Positions 1-13,000 of a DNA stretch of 64,000 nucleotides are shown here, piece after piece. The notes under the pieces were generated by a model. That model was not told where the DNA came from, did not search any database, and worked only from the letters and a program-made list of their open reading frames with translations. The DNA is taken from the NCBI GenBank assembly GCA_014526335.1, contig JACTAT010000013.1:174911-238910 (forward strand), read 5' to 3'. Made by a program: the position numbers and the translations under genes. This stretch comes from Chrysaora quinquecirrha. Taxonomy: Eukaryota; Cnidaria; Scyphozoa; Semaeostomeae; Pelagiidae. Every line of letters starts with the position of its first letter. Within the stretch, counting starts at the first letter, position 1.

Positions 1-880
1 TAGGTACAGCAATTCGACGGGTAACAAGAAATCTCAACTTTGCGAACAGAGAGAGGGACAATTCACTTAGCATCAAGGAGGCATTATACTCTGGTATTGC
101 TAAACACTGGAACCATCCAGAACCAACCAGAAGCACCTATAATCAACAAAAACCACCTAAAACCATCCAGAATCACCCAAAACTATCCAGAATCAGCAGG
201 AGCCAGCCTGAATCACCTAGAACCAGCAAGGGCAGTTTTATCAATAAATATGTGTGACAACTGAACTTCAGGCAGATATCCCCCATCTATAATTGAACTG
301 AGGTTGAGAACCTTGCAATGGGAATCAAATTTTGCAAATCAGGCATTCATACACTGTCACTTAGCTACAAGGTGATTCGGGAAAGGTCTGCAAGCGATCT
401 CTTGATATCTTATTGGGCAATAAAATAAATATCCATAACAATTTGCTTCTTCGCGTCTGCTTTGTCATTTTGTTCGCAAAAACCATTCCTCATCTTGTTC
501 CATCACTCATTCTTGCACGGAGCAGTGATGTCCACAGGCAGAACAGTGCAGACGGTCATTTCAACAGAAAGAAGAAATTTAGCCAAAAATAAAACAATAC
601 AGTATTAACCCTATTTCACATGGGGGATGCCCCTGCACTGAAAAATCAGTTGTAACCGCTAAAATTTATACCTTTTAGTTGTTGAAAACGACTGACTTTT
701 CCTAAAATTTGATACTCTCCAAGTTGACACAAACTTTAATGCCAATGTTTAGACAGCAGTCACAGCAAAAGACACAAATTTGCTAATAGTTTTATTATCT
801 AGCCAATTTTGAAAAAAGCGTCCCAGGCAAATACAACTCAAAAATACCCGATGTGAAATAGGGTTAAGAAACAGACTCAT
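1..880. other. No recognised gene
   Basis: AT-rich sequence. The only open frame (40-264, plus) is rich in Asn, Pro, Gln and His because the DNA is a degenerate run of ACC/AAC/CAG-like words (about 105-230). It looks like low-complexity sequence and not a gene. No RNA gene or transposon end was recognised. Confidence 0.4.
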
Positions 881-1333
881 CATAATGATCATCATCACCA
901 TCATAATCATAATCAATGCAACAATCATCATTACGCCATTCTCATCATCACTGGTATCATCATCATGATCATCATGATCATCATGATCATCATGATCATC
1001 ATCATGATCATCATGATCATCATCAAAGCTTCATTATCATCATCGTCATCATCATCATGATCATCATAACCATCATAATCATAATCAATGCAAAAATCAT
1101 CATTATATCATTCTCATCATCATCGATATCATCATAATGATCATCATCATTGTCATCATTATCATCATCATCATCATTATCATCATCATCATCATCAAAG
1201 GATCATCATCATCTTCATCTGCACAACAACCATCATTATGTCATTCTCAACATTATCACCAATATCATCACCATCATCCATTATCACCAATGATCATGAT
1301 CATGATCATGATCATCATCATTCATGACCATAA
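881..1333. repeat. (CAT/ATC)n microsatellite block
   Basis: Long runs of CAT/ATC trinucleotides interrupted by GATCATGATCAT words. Open frames on both strands here translate to poly-His, poly-Ile or poly-Met mixtures, as expected for a trinucleotide repeat. They should not be called genes. Confidence 0.95.
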
Positions 1334-1543
1334 CGATAATAGCCACTCTAACATGTCTTGCCCTTGTAGTCTAGGCTAATGTGATCAGCCGCCCTAACCA
1401 AATTTTGGATTAGCTCCTGTGTTACTCTCACATTCCTAATGCGAATAATCTTTGGATAGACAACAAACTGAAAATATTATAAATAAATACTTGGAGGGAA
1501 ACCAAGTCATTATTGATTTTTTACAAGATTTAATCAATAAATT

Positions 1544-1868
1544 AGGGGCCATCGACTTTTGATTTTCGTATTTTTTAACGGCTTTTGCCCGTTATGGGGG
1601 GAGGGGGTTTTACCCTCGGCCGCTAAGAAAATTAAAATCAATAACCTTATGGAAAATGTTTTGAATTCTTCGATTTTACCGATGGCTTAATTATATTGCG
1701 CTTTTTAGGCCATAAAACACTTGGTTCTAGGCGTAACCTATTTTAGGCCAGTCGAAAAAATCCTGGAAAAATTTGGCAGACGGCCATTAAGGGGAAGGGG
1801 GGTAGGGGTCCTGATCTTAACGGCCAAATGTCGTTAAAAAATACGAAAATCGAAAGTCGATGGCCCCT
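1544..1868. mobile_element. MITE-like element with inverted ends
   Basis: The left end reads AGGGGCCATCGACTTTTGAT and continues into TTCGTATTTTTTAACG. The right end carries the reverse complement (CGTTAAAAAATACGAAAATC, then TCGATGGCCCCT). The arms are about 37 bp with one or two differences. The interior is noncoding and rich in G runs. A clean target-site duplication is not visible, so the superfamily is open. Confidence 0.7.
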
Positions 1869-1989
1869 TCATCCAATTTTCCCTCAGGGTTTTCCCCACT
1901 TAAATGTTTAATTATGCAAAATGAAGTTTAGAATCTTCTCTACAACAACCAAGCCACGTCTCAGTAAATATTATGCAAATGGTTTGAGA

Positions 1990-2222
1990 ATTTTCTGATT
2001 GGATATCAACTTGTTTACAAATTTTGCTATTGCTGCTTATTTTCTGAAAATTGATTTTCATGATGACCAATTACGGCAACTTCAAAGTTTACTTCCTCAT
2101 ATTTGTGGCTTACCTATTGATACTAATCTGGCAAGAAACAGCATCTGTACATACATACATCCAAACATGTATCAACCATGCATTCCACAAACACCCTCTC
2201 AAAATGTCCTTCAGACATAAAA
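1990..2222 (+). repeat. Dispersed repeat, copy 1 (headless)
   Basis: Shares the words TTACGGCAACTTCAAAGTTTA and ACACCCTCTCAAAATGTCC...ACATAAAAA with copies near 5.4-5.68 kb and 9.8-10.09 kb. This copy lacks the antisense tRNA-like head seen in the other two. It ends in ACATAAAAA, like the others, suggesting a SINE-like tail in plus orientation. Confidence 0.5.
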
Positions 2223-3597
2223 ATGCATACGAGATCTCTAATAACCAATAACCTGAATTTGCCTGAAGAAGAGCTGAAAGAAGGTTCCTTAGCTTACACC
2301 CAAATTTTTCCTCAGATTTTTAAAGGTGCAAAATAGTATCCAGAAATATTCAAGGGAGCCCTGATTTCTCAAGCACTGCATATTCTTCAAAATTCTCAAC
2401 TTGAAAAATTTCGAGGTGAAAAAGGTTTTCTAGAATTGCAAAACGTTCTACAAAACATACTTTAACACTAAAAGATGTGGCCTGGGGATGGGCCTAATGT
2501 TTCTCTGTGGCTTTATACAACTTGATGCAATTCTAATCATTGAACAACTCTAACTCGCTTTGGTTCAGAAAATATTTAAATATTGTTATAAAATTACCTC
2601 ACTTGCGATAACAGCGACACATACAGCCATTGGTAGAACATTCAAGTGAGCATGCCCTTGCCCCTTGCACACCTCAATCTCAATTCTCAAACCAGGAACA
2701 CAATCCCCTTTTGCGCATGCGATTTTCCCTTACTTTCCCCCTCAGGACAATCATGAGACAATTTTAGATTTTTCCCCTAAACCCTCTACATTTTGTCAAA
2801 AATCCCTACGTTTTCCCCTACGCTTGGCAGAAAAAATTATCGTCAAACATTTTTAAAGGAAACTCTCAATTTTTAAACAAATTTTGATAAGAGTAAACCA
2901 ACAGAGTAAACCAACAGCGAATAAACCAACAGAACAAAACCACAGAACAGGATGGTGTTGTCAGGTAAGGCTAGGCTAAGGAGCCCAGGAAGATATGTGG
3001 GATGACGTTGTCACAGGGAAAATTGATACCAATATAATATCACATCGTTAAAGGGGCGGAGCAACAAAAAAATTTTAGGGGTGCACAGAGTAAAAATTTG
3101 CCGACAAAAGGGTGTGGCTTTTGCAGCCACACCCATTGCTAAACTAAGAGACATGCCACACCCTTTGCTAAACTAAGAGACATGTCGCGCTATGTTCGAA
3201 GAATTCGAACATATTGGTGTGGGGTGGCGTGTCACTAACTAACTCACTAACTAACTCACTAACCAACGCTTGAATAATGGAAATCGTGTAACAATACTAT
3301 AACCATCTCAAGAATGCTCTTAGAGCCATTGTCTCGGTAGTCTATTGTCTCGGCTATTGATGCGCAATTTGCGGTTGGCTTTTCAAAACGACGGCCTGCA
3401 AACGCCTTTGTCAATCTGAAGTCATGTGACAATTGTTCTTCTAACACTAGCTTGCTTCATGGCTCATATTTGTTTACGCTATATTCGATGGCAAATTGCC
3501 ACATTGGTTCAATAAATGACATTTCAATCATTCTCATCATTGATCATAGAGTCTGGGGAAGAGCGGCAATTTCAAAACCCTTTTCAAAGCAAATCGT
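2223..3597. other. No recognised gene; small hairpins
   Basis: Noncoding by eye. Around 3190-3215 a short hairpin ATGTTCGAA-GAA-TTCGAACAT occurs in a block with duplicated GACATG(C/T)C...CTTTGCTAAACTAAGAGACATG words (about 3135-3185), followed by CTAACTAACTCA tandem words (3233-3262). The minus ORF 3259-3447 resembles nothing I know. Confidence 0.4.
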
Positions 3598-3602
3598 CAT
3601 CA

Positions 3603-3638
<36 letters not shown>

Positions 3639-3639
3639 G

Positions 3640-3677
<38 letters not shown>

Positions 3678-3960
3678 GTTGTCGTAATCATCGTCTTCAT
3701 CATCAAAGGTTTGACGAGGTTTGGAAGAAATGGGATCATCAGGACCACCACCACCACCACGCTTAACACCAGCAACACAACCACCCTACCACTAAAACGA
3801 GTAACGACAACCACCCTATAACCAGCACCACAACCACCCCTACCACCAGCACCACAACCAGGTCTACCACTATCACTACAACCACCAGAACCTCCCCTAC
3901 CACCACCACCACCACAACCAGCGTCATGATCATCGTGGTCATCATCATCATCTCTCAACC
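3598..3960. repeat. (TCA)n then (ACC)n-rich tract
   Basis: About 75 bp of nearly pure CAT repeats, a short unique gap, then ACC/CCACCA-rich sequence to about 3960. The overlapping ORFs (poly-His, poly-Ile, poly-Met, Gly/Val-rich on minus) are repeat translations. Confidence 0.9.
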
Positions 3961-4482
3961 ACCACCATTATCCCCATAATCCGCGCTATCGTCATCGTTG
4001 TGCATAGCGAATATCTTTCATCATTTGACTGAAATAGCTGTATTCAACCAGAGTCGTCTTCGAACATGCCCATAGGGCCCCTATGTTTTATTTAGGCTGC
4101 TTAACTTCATATATGTAAACGATTGGCTTTGAAAAATTCTTTCCGTAACAAGTTTGTAAAAGCGAACACAATAAAATAAAATTTTAGGGGGCTCTTTAAT
4201 TTATCACATGCTTGGATGAAAGAGATATGGTTAGTTGACAATAGTCAATGGATAAAAGGGCCTTCCTGAATTTAAGAAACCTCTCAATTATATCTTCAAT
4301 TCTGTAAATTACGAAGTTAAGAGCCGTAGCTAAGGCTATTAACGCGACACGCGGGGACTAAGATTCACGCATTCACGCGCAAAAATTTCTCGTTTCACGA
4401 ATTCACTCATGAAAAATGGTCCAATATTGCATCACGCAAAACCACTCTTGTGGCCTATAGCAACGCTGTAGCAATGTCCGAA

Positions 4483-4589
4483 GGACGCTGATGATGATGA
4501 TAATAATGATGAAGATGATGTTAATAATGACGAAGATGACGAAGAAGAAGACAACGATGATGAGAATGATGATTATGTTGATGGCGATG

Positions 4590-4630
<41 letters not shown>

Positions 4631-4805
4631 AATGATGATGATGATGATACGTTGATCACGTTGAAGACGACAATGATGATCACCGTCTTCAACATGATTA
4701 TCATCTTCTTCAACAATGATGATCATGTTGAAGACAATGACTGGTGATGGTGATGATGATGATAATGATCCATCATGATGATGATGCGAATGATGACAAT
4801 GATGA
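4483..4805. repeat. (GAT)n microsatellite block
   Basis: GATGATGAT tracts with interruptions. An inverted pair of words around GTTGAAGACGACAATGATGATCAC and its near complement (about 4660-4735) could form a hairpin. No coding content. Confidence 0.9.
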
Positions 4806-5393
4806 TCAGGTGAACTTTTCCTGGAAGAATCCCAAACCTTTGAATCGAAAATAGAAAATCTGTAGTTACGTATACTGTACTAATAAATTCGAACTCGTCG
4901 GTTAAACTGTGTATGTAACAAATAAATCCGTTCAGTGCACCGAAACCTGTAATCTTCTTTTCAAATGATGAATTAAATTTTAGAACCTTCAAAAGCTATC
5001 ATAAGAATTCGCATACTATGCAGATGACTATATTCGATCATTAGTAGCACTTAGAAGAATTGATTGCCAACTTTGAGTCATTCATTTTCAGATGATTCTC
5101 GAAGCCGCAAACTGTTGTGAAAAAAATTCTTCTGTCTAACTTGGCAACAATTTCTACTGCGCCACAATCTCCTCCTCTCTTCACACGAAAATATTTTACA
5201 CCTGAGACAACTTCTTGAAACTTCTGACAATAAACAACCCAATCAAAATTGTATGAAAATATTTCAAAATAAAAAATCAAATCAAATTAGATTCGAGCAA
5301 CATTTTGCAATATTGTAGTCAAACCTTTTTTTGAAGCCCGACCGAGCCGGCTTTTTGCGAAATCTTGGTGTCAAACTTTTAGTTTCCTTCATC
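4806..5393. other. No recognised gene
   Basis: Minus-strand open frames (for example 5041-5280) have no recognisable motif. Nothing further seen. Confidence 0.35.
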
Positions 5394-5677
5394 TTGGATT
5401 GAGCTCGCAACCCTTAGCGCAAGAAACAAGCGCATTATTCCACTGCGCTACAATAACAGTTGATACTAATTGATGTTTTTGGCAAGCAATTGCATTTTGT
5501 TAATTATGCCCACTAACGACAACACTTAACGGCGATTTCAAAGTTTAATTCCTATCATTTATGGTTTATCTTTTGTTACGCGGTTTGGCAGCAAAAAGCG
5601 TCTATATGCCTATCTATTTTCTATGCGTACATGCGTTCCTCCACGACACCCTCTTAATATGTCCTCCGGACATAAAA
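5394..5677 (+). repeat. SINE-like repeat, antisense tRNA-like head, copy 2
   Basis: The reverse complement of 5394-5451 reads GTAGCGCAGTGG...GGTTGCGAGCTCAATCC, matching the A-box and B-box layout of a tRNA. The tRNA-like part therefore points left. The following body (to ACATAAAAA at about 5677) matches copies at 1990-2222 and 9793-10090. The repeat interrupts the C-terminal end of the hAT transposase that starts just to the right, so it inserted later. Confidence 0.6.
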
Positions 5678-7420
5678 ATGTTTGGATATAGTCTGTTAAA
5701 GATTTTCAAAAGGGTTGGAAGGCAAAGCCATGCTTGCGGCTTCTTCACTGATTGGTCGCTTTCAACTGCTTCTTTTTCTTTGATATTTTTGAAATATTCT
5801 TTGTTCCAAGAGGCAACCTCTCTTGAATTTGATAGGAGTATGAATTCATTTGTTGCCATTTCGCTCTTAAAACCATAAACGTTTGCTATATTCTGCACAT
5901 TTGCTTCATCAAATTTGGTGGGATGAAAGACACTGGCATATGAAAGGACTTTACAAGCATCACTGGAGAATCTCTTTTTAAGTTCATTTACAAGACGGTC
6001 CAGTAGAGGCCGATAAAAATCTCTTCTAAATGTAGAATTGGCTTGACCAAGAGTTGATGTTACTTCAGCCTGTGCTGCTGCGACAAGACCATCATCATGA
6101 AAAAAGGAAGATCCGTCCGGAAAACATGCAGGGACTTTTCTCCGGCGTTTTGCAGGTGCACTATCCTGTTTGTCAAACCCATCGAACGACAGCATGTTCT
6201 CCTGGCAATATCTTTCCGCATCTTTCACAAATCGGGCATACTGCTCTTAATTTCGGAGGGCAGAAAGAGACCTTTTAAGGTTGTCTACACCAGAGATGGC
6301 TGTAACTAGGTCCATATCCTCGTGTTGCAAATATTCAGATATGGACATACTAAGTGAAAAACATTTTTGCAAAATGTATCACCCTAAAACTAATTTAAAT
6401 TTTCGCATTCGAATAAGCAATCCTTTAGCAGCTGAGTCCCCCTGGTCTGACATCTCTTTTAACATGACAAGTAGCGCAGGCATGGTGTTATGACTGTCTC
6501 TAAGATGCCCGACCTTGCCGTGGATCGGGTGTCTGAAAATGAATGCAGCGCCGTCCATGAACCTATATATACACATCAGTTAAATGACGCGGAACTCCTT
6601 CAACACTACCAGACATATTACTGGCTCCATCGAAACCTTTCCCAACCAGAACAGAAGGAGACTTGCTCTTGAATGACTGGAATCTGTCTATTGAGAGCAG
6701 ATGCATCTGTGACTTTGCGTGTTTTGCCAGCCTTCCAGTATCTCCAGTCGCATTCTTCTATTTGTTAAAGCCCTCCTCAGCAAATGTTGATTCTGAGCAT
6801 CCAACTAAAAATTTAATCAACAAACATTTTAGGATTCGGTATAATACTAAACTAATTTAATTACGGCCATATAAGTAGGAGAGAAAGATATAGGCTAACT
6901 TAAATCAGTAAGCCTTTCGAAGTAATACTTTATAGTTTATTTAAAATTCAATGAAGCATTTTAATAACGTCTGAAAATGTTTAAAACAGCACAATACTTT
7001 ATCATTACTATACTTGATAAAGGGTAATGCCCGAAACGTCGTAAAATTGTCTCTCTCTTCATGGTACTGAATCTTTTTCAAAAAATTGTGCTGTTTTATT
7101 CGTTCTTAAGTACCACACGCTACTCTTATATATTATTTACTATGTTCTGAAAATGTTTAGTTTTAAGATCTGTGGAAAAACTTACCAAGCGTTCCAAAAC
7201 ATCTACAATAAAAACAGAAGACAGCGTTCTTTTTTTCTGAATACTCAAGCCATGGATATAAATCATACCAGTGCGGTTGAAATGAAAAGGTTCGCTTTCC
7301 ACTTTCTTTTTTTGGATAGTCATTAATAAATGACCTGACTGGATCATATGTAACAATCAAAGAGCGACTCGTTTCATTCACTACATAAAGTGGAGGGTCG
7401 CGTGTATCCATATTGAAAAC
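5678..7420 (-). pseudogene. hAT transposase remnant (ZMYM1-like, TTF finger)
   Basis: Decayed transposase of the hAT group with the layout of ZMYM1-like proteins. Reading leftwards: a TTF-type zinc-finger block (PWLEYSEKKNAVFCFYCRCFG, about 7190-7300), the hAT motif GFDGASNMSG (about 6607-6636), a segment YRFMDGAAF...LRDSHNTMPALL (6400-6575), EYLQHEDMDLVTAISGVDNL (about 6260-6345), and a 204-residue open frame (6228-5614) with the helical insertion region and ...LLKIFNRLYPNIF. The parts lie in different frames, with stops and missing stretches between them, and the usual C-terminal dimerisation block is replaced by a SINE-like insertion. I infer a dead copy; no terminal repeats were found. 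Confidence 0.75.
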
Positions 7421-7950
7421 TTTTTTCCACTTTCAAAATTGACCTCGAAACGATAAAATCTAAACTGAACTAAAATCAGAAATCTACCTGTGCTGATCTC
7501 TGGTTGGAATGCAATTGGCTTGCCACGTGTTTGATATTGTATCCGGAAAATTACTTGAGAACTCGATTTGCTTCAAGCGTTTTTTCCTTTATTCTTTTCC
7601 TCGAAGGATTAAGCAAATTTACACCTTAACACATGGCACTGATCGATATTTCCTCTAGCATCAAAAAAGACCGCTTGGTGCTTGAACTGGTAAAGTCTCT
7701 ATAGAAGTTAAATGCTTCAGTTTTTGCGTTAGGATATGAGGACTTCTGTTCAGCATTCTTCTCTTAACGGGAAAACAAACCTTTTCTTTTCTCATGAACT
7801 ATATGAATCTGAATTGATTTGATTTGATTTTTCTGCAAAAGGCTGAATGCCAAAAAGTATTATTCTATAATTCACAAAAGAAGATTATCGGTAACTATAG
7901 GCATGATTATTTCATCGAATGTATTGATATTTTATAGATGAGGTGTCAAG

Positions 7951-8151
7951 TCATTGAATACCTTGAGGCAAAAGAGATGTAAAGAAAGAAGTAAAAAATG
8001 TATATATTGTAGAAAAGAATGTATTTGTTCGCCAGCTGTATGGTGGATCTTGTTGGTCTGTCTGAGGAGGTGACTGCTGAATACCATCATTATGGTCGTT
8101 TAATAATGCATTTTCAGGATTTTCATCCTCTTGCACATTCCTTTCTTGGGC
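7951..8151 (-). CDS. HERPUD: HERPUD terminal coding exon 8
   Basis: 201 nt, acceptor TTCCTTTCAG|GCCCAA, stop TGA at 7951-7953. The C-terminus FFSTIYTFFTSFFTSLLPQG matches the conserved HERPUD tail (-FASLLPEG-). Confidence 0.92.
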   Translation of the reverse strand, partial: AQERNVQEDENPENALLNDHNDGIQQSPPQTDQQDPPYSWRTNTFFSTIYTFFTSFFTSLLPQGIQ

Positions 8152-9981
8152 CTGAAAGGAAGATAAAGACCAATTAAAACATAACGAAGAGTGTCCGTTC
8201 TGCAGAAGTCTAAGATTATCACTGTATTCCGGATTCAAAATTTAAGAATAGTCAACACAGACAAAACATTTAATTAGATTTTTGTATTGTGCGATCATCC
8301 TTTGCACGTGATCTTTAAGTCAGCATTGCTCAGAATTATAAAACAAAAAAGAATAGTTAATGTTGTTCGCATCAAATGATTAATCTTGCTGATCAGAAAT
8401 GCAATGAAAATTACCATAAACTTGGCCTTCAGTTGTAGTAGCGAGGTTTTGGGCAACGTTTTTGGGTTGAAAATTACCAATTCAAGACAAGTTTGACCAG
8501 AGAGTTTTTATAGAGTCATCGGCTCCATAGCAACAAATTCGTGAAAAATAGGACCTAGCTTCATTCTTTAGCAGTCATTTCTTTTTTAAAACGTTTGGAG
8601 TGTCTGCCTTTGCTACCATGTTGTCCGTTAAATAGCGTTTTCTATGTACACGGCAAACCAATGCTTTCAAGAGATTTGAAATCTTGGGATATTGAAAACA
8701 TAGCAATGCTGTCACAATGTGCGAAGGATGGCGGTACAACGCTTACCAAAGAGTGTTTGCAAGAATTTGCAACAATGAAACAATGATTTCACAAATGAAT
8801 CCATGTCCAGCAGTGCAACAGCTGCAGCAAAACTGATTATGATCATGATTATCATGATTATCACAATAATCATGACCATGACGATGATGATGATGATGAT
8901 AACCATGATTATCACAATGATCATGACCATGACGATGATGATGATGAAGATAACCATGATTATCACAATGATCATGACCATGACGATGATGATGATGATG
9001 ATGACCATGATTATCACAACGATCATGACCATGACAATAACGACAACGATAATGGTAATAACATGCTGAATCTGACAGTGATGATGTCAATGATTATGAT
9101 AATGATGATTTTGGTGGTGTTGCTGATCGTAATTTCGTTCACTCGAATCTCGCGCGCACTTTCACCTTCAGTTCTGGACAGCAATGGGCCGTTCTCGATT
9201 CCCAAATTTGCATATATAGTTATAAGATTTTGTGTCATTTTCAAAAAAGAGAACGGAGAGAGCTTGTGGCGTAATAGAAATTCTGGCATAAACTTGTATC
9301 AACTCGATAAACAAAACAAAGAATCTATCTCCCGACCTAATTGCCAATGAGTAATCACCACTAATAGCTATTTTAACAGTTGATTGCCATTCGAAAACAT
9401 GTTTATGTCGACTTTCACGTGCAGTCCATGTAAATTACGCCCAGCCGTGATTTTCGCTCAATCATAATCAATGTATTTAAAATAGTATTCCATAGTCATA
9501 ACTATATCAGCCTGAAAAATGTTTATTGAAATTTGAGGGACAGATCTCCAGTAAATAAATACTAATATGATCCATATGTATTCTTTTCATGGTAGCTACT
9601 CATTTGCTTTTATGCACCTGCGGACCGCGAAAGCATACAAAAGTAAACGAAACTATTGAAATTGAAGACTAAAAAATGAAAAACTTTATTGAAGGACATA
9701 AACGGATAGAGTTGTTACGATCAATGATTCGAGTATGAAAACATGAAAATAAAAACCAAACGATCATAAAAAATATTGAGAGTACCGTGAAACGGGGATC
9801 GAACTCCAGACCTCTACTTTAAGAAAGCGGTGGTTTAGACCAGTTCGCCACAGTAGAAAATGCTGCTAATTGATGTTTATTGTAAATTAATTGCTTTTTG
9901 CTAATGATATCATTAATGCCGACACTTACGGCAACTTCAAAGTTAATCTATTGTTACATTTTGGCAAAAAAAGAGCGTCTT

Positions 9982-10032
<51 letters not shown>

Positions 10033-13000
10033 CCTGTATCCGTGACATCGCATCCCCACATAATGTGCTCATCCTTCGCACATAAAAACAAAACCACAAA
10101 CCGGATGGTGTCAAAAAGACGAGTTATATGCATAGCCTGAGCAATACTGTGGCGTTAGCGTTTATTCTCAGGCTTGTGCTTACTGCCGAATGAAAATAAT
10201 CTTGCAAAACAAGAACATTTGCAAAAGATATGAGACTTTGACTTACCTGATTTATATCTTCAGCAGCTTCTCTTACTAGAAACGAGAAAAGAGTGTCTGT
10301 CGGCTTGTTTATAAAAAACTGTTTCTATGAAAAAAATGGGAACTGGGGAACAAGCTGGAATTTCGAGAATTGTACAAATGCAAGAATTGTACATAGCCAT
10401 GATTGATGGAAGGCTCTTGCTCTTAAAACGAGCATTTTAATGGTCATTGAATGTTAAATTATTGCGCCTATCTGAAATCGACAGCATTCCGTATCTTTAA
10501 AATTGCTTAACCTAATCATACTGGGGAAAAGGGTGGAATCCACCCCCCCCCTCAAGCTTTTATCGTAACTGTTCTGTTGTGTGGTGGATGTAAACTTCCA
10601 AACCAGGCTGACTTTAAGTTTATATGTATAAGCTGCAATGTTATACAAAAAAATCCCCATAATAACGACAATGGGCCACGTGACATTGCCTTATATGGAA
10701 AGCGGTCATGCCAAAACCACATCTAAATGCCTATTTTTACCAGTAAATCTTATCAGAATTGAATGATTCTTTGCAAGGTAATAGAAAATAGTTACTAGCA
10801 ACAAATGTAAAGAACGTTCTGGGTACAATGACGCCATAATAGAAGTTGGAGACGCCGAATTTACCAAAATTACTCCTGATACACTGGCCCATGCCTGTGC
10901 CAGGTTTCATTGCTCTAGCCATACAGGAAAGCAAATTCTGGAGAGGGGGTGGAAAACACCCCCCCCCGGCTATTTGAGATAAAAAAAGCCCGGTAGGATT
11001 AGGATTAAAATGTCTCTGCGTGGATACTTACCTCTCATACGTCTTCTGTGAAACAACCAACCATTCTGATACAGGTAAATAAGTAAGCCTAAGAAGCCAA
11101 TCATAACGATTCTCATAGTCGATGAATAGAAGTACAAAATACTGAGCATTACACTAGCTCGCATCAACATATGAACCCAGTCCAGCCAGTCTCTCCTTCC
11201 ATCTTCATTTTCATCGTCCCCCTCATCAAAAACAGCACCACCTGCATTCATTGGCTGCGGAGGATTGACATTATTCACTGGAACATTATCGTCCGGCGCA
11301 TCTTCATTCCGATTTTGCAATCCATTCCCTTCTGACAATACGGTTCTTTCGTTGGATTCCATCACGTTCGATTCCGATTGCATGGGAAGGTTGGTGAAGG
11401 GCAGATGAGGGATTTCAGAATCTTTTGGAGAATGCATAAACCAGGTACTATAAAAATAAATAAAAGCAGAGAGGCATATGATTGTCATTAATAGGTGTGA
11501 AAATGAGTTATGAAGTAGACAACTAGCTACCGTACACTTTTATACCAATACACTTATAAACACATTTTTGCTACATTACGGCTATGAACTTACATGACAC
11601 CCCTTTGCCAATTTAAGAGTGGCCCGGTATCTTTATTCAACCATTGCTGCACTTGCTCTTGCTGAATTTTCCATGTTTCATAATACTTGTGCATTAAGAC
11701 AATATATTGTTCCCAAGACATTGACATTTCATTGTCCGAATACAACGAACTATAAAAATAAAATTTCAACAGTTGAGCAAATTAATTACGTGTCAAACTA
11801 ATGTAAGAAGAAAACTTTATTCATTATTTGAATCGCACCCAAAAATATAATTTCATTGTTTCATATAATGTATACATATGTATCTAAGCAACAGGTTACA
11901 CATTTACATTGCTTTGTCCTTTTATTGTGTATTTAGCTACGTTTTAGGAAGCAAAGAGACAAGAATTTTTCTATCATCATTTCGGTGCAAATAAATGAAC
12001 TCTGGCTGAAAGATTGATTTAAAGGCAAACTTCGAGGCTGGATTTTGCATCAGGAGCACAGCAAAAAATTTATACTTTGAGATAATCATTTTACAATAAG
12101 GAATGTAAAATATTACCTGAAAAAGAGATGCCTCTGGTAATCAAATTGTGCCCTTTCGGCATTCTGGTGAAGTTCAGGGACATTCTGCTGGATCCATTCC
12201 ACATTAGCATCATGTTCCTTAGAAAACTCCTATTGCAAAATGAAAAGGCATGAGTCAATTCGAATATGATTCGATCAAAAATAAGCAAGTATTCGTTTTC
12301 TAATTATAACTTTATAGCCTATAACATAAGAACTGGAAATTCTTTATCAATTAAAACAACAAGTTCAAAATGAATGAAGCGTCCGTCGGTTTACATCTTG
12401 CGAAAAACAGTAAGCAAGAAATTGTGTAAAAACGAGTTTTTTTGCAATATCTTACTATCAGAAATACCTTTATAGCTACATTTTTCACTTATATATAAGT
12501 TTGTTGGCCATAACTTTGGTCCTATCCCTGCTTTCCTGCTAGGTGTCTTTCTGGCTGAAGGTAGAGGAATTCATAAACGTTTCTTAGGTTTTTCAATAAT
12601 TTTAGAAATATTTTACTTATAAATATTTTGAAACATTTTATTTGGAATTCTTAGAGTTTCTTCGGCTTCAGGTGAAGGGCTTTTGACAAATTTATGGGTT
12701 TCTTATAAGATTACTAAAGGCCGGATTACACTAGCATCTTCAGGTAAAAGTTGCTTCACATTTTTGCTGTGATCGCGGACAATGAGAGAATATGACAGTG
12801 TAAAACCCCTTACAAGTTAATCGTAGTTGCTTGAAAGATAAAGAATTAAAGAGGAGCAATTTGATCAGCGATCAAATGAAAATTCTGTGATGGTCAATTA
12901 AAGCGGATTAAAAACCTCGCAAAAGCCTCATCTGCAAGCAACTACGAGCAACTTGTAAGGGGTTTTACACTGTCATATTCTCTCGTTGTCTGCGATCACA

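Noticed and set aside
916..1379. His-rich and Ile-rich ORFs as metal-binding peptides
   Set aside because: Pure trinucleotide-repeat translation; equally long frames on both strands.
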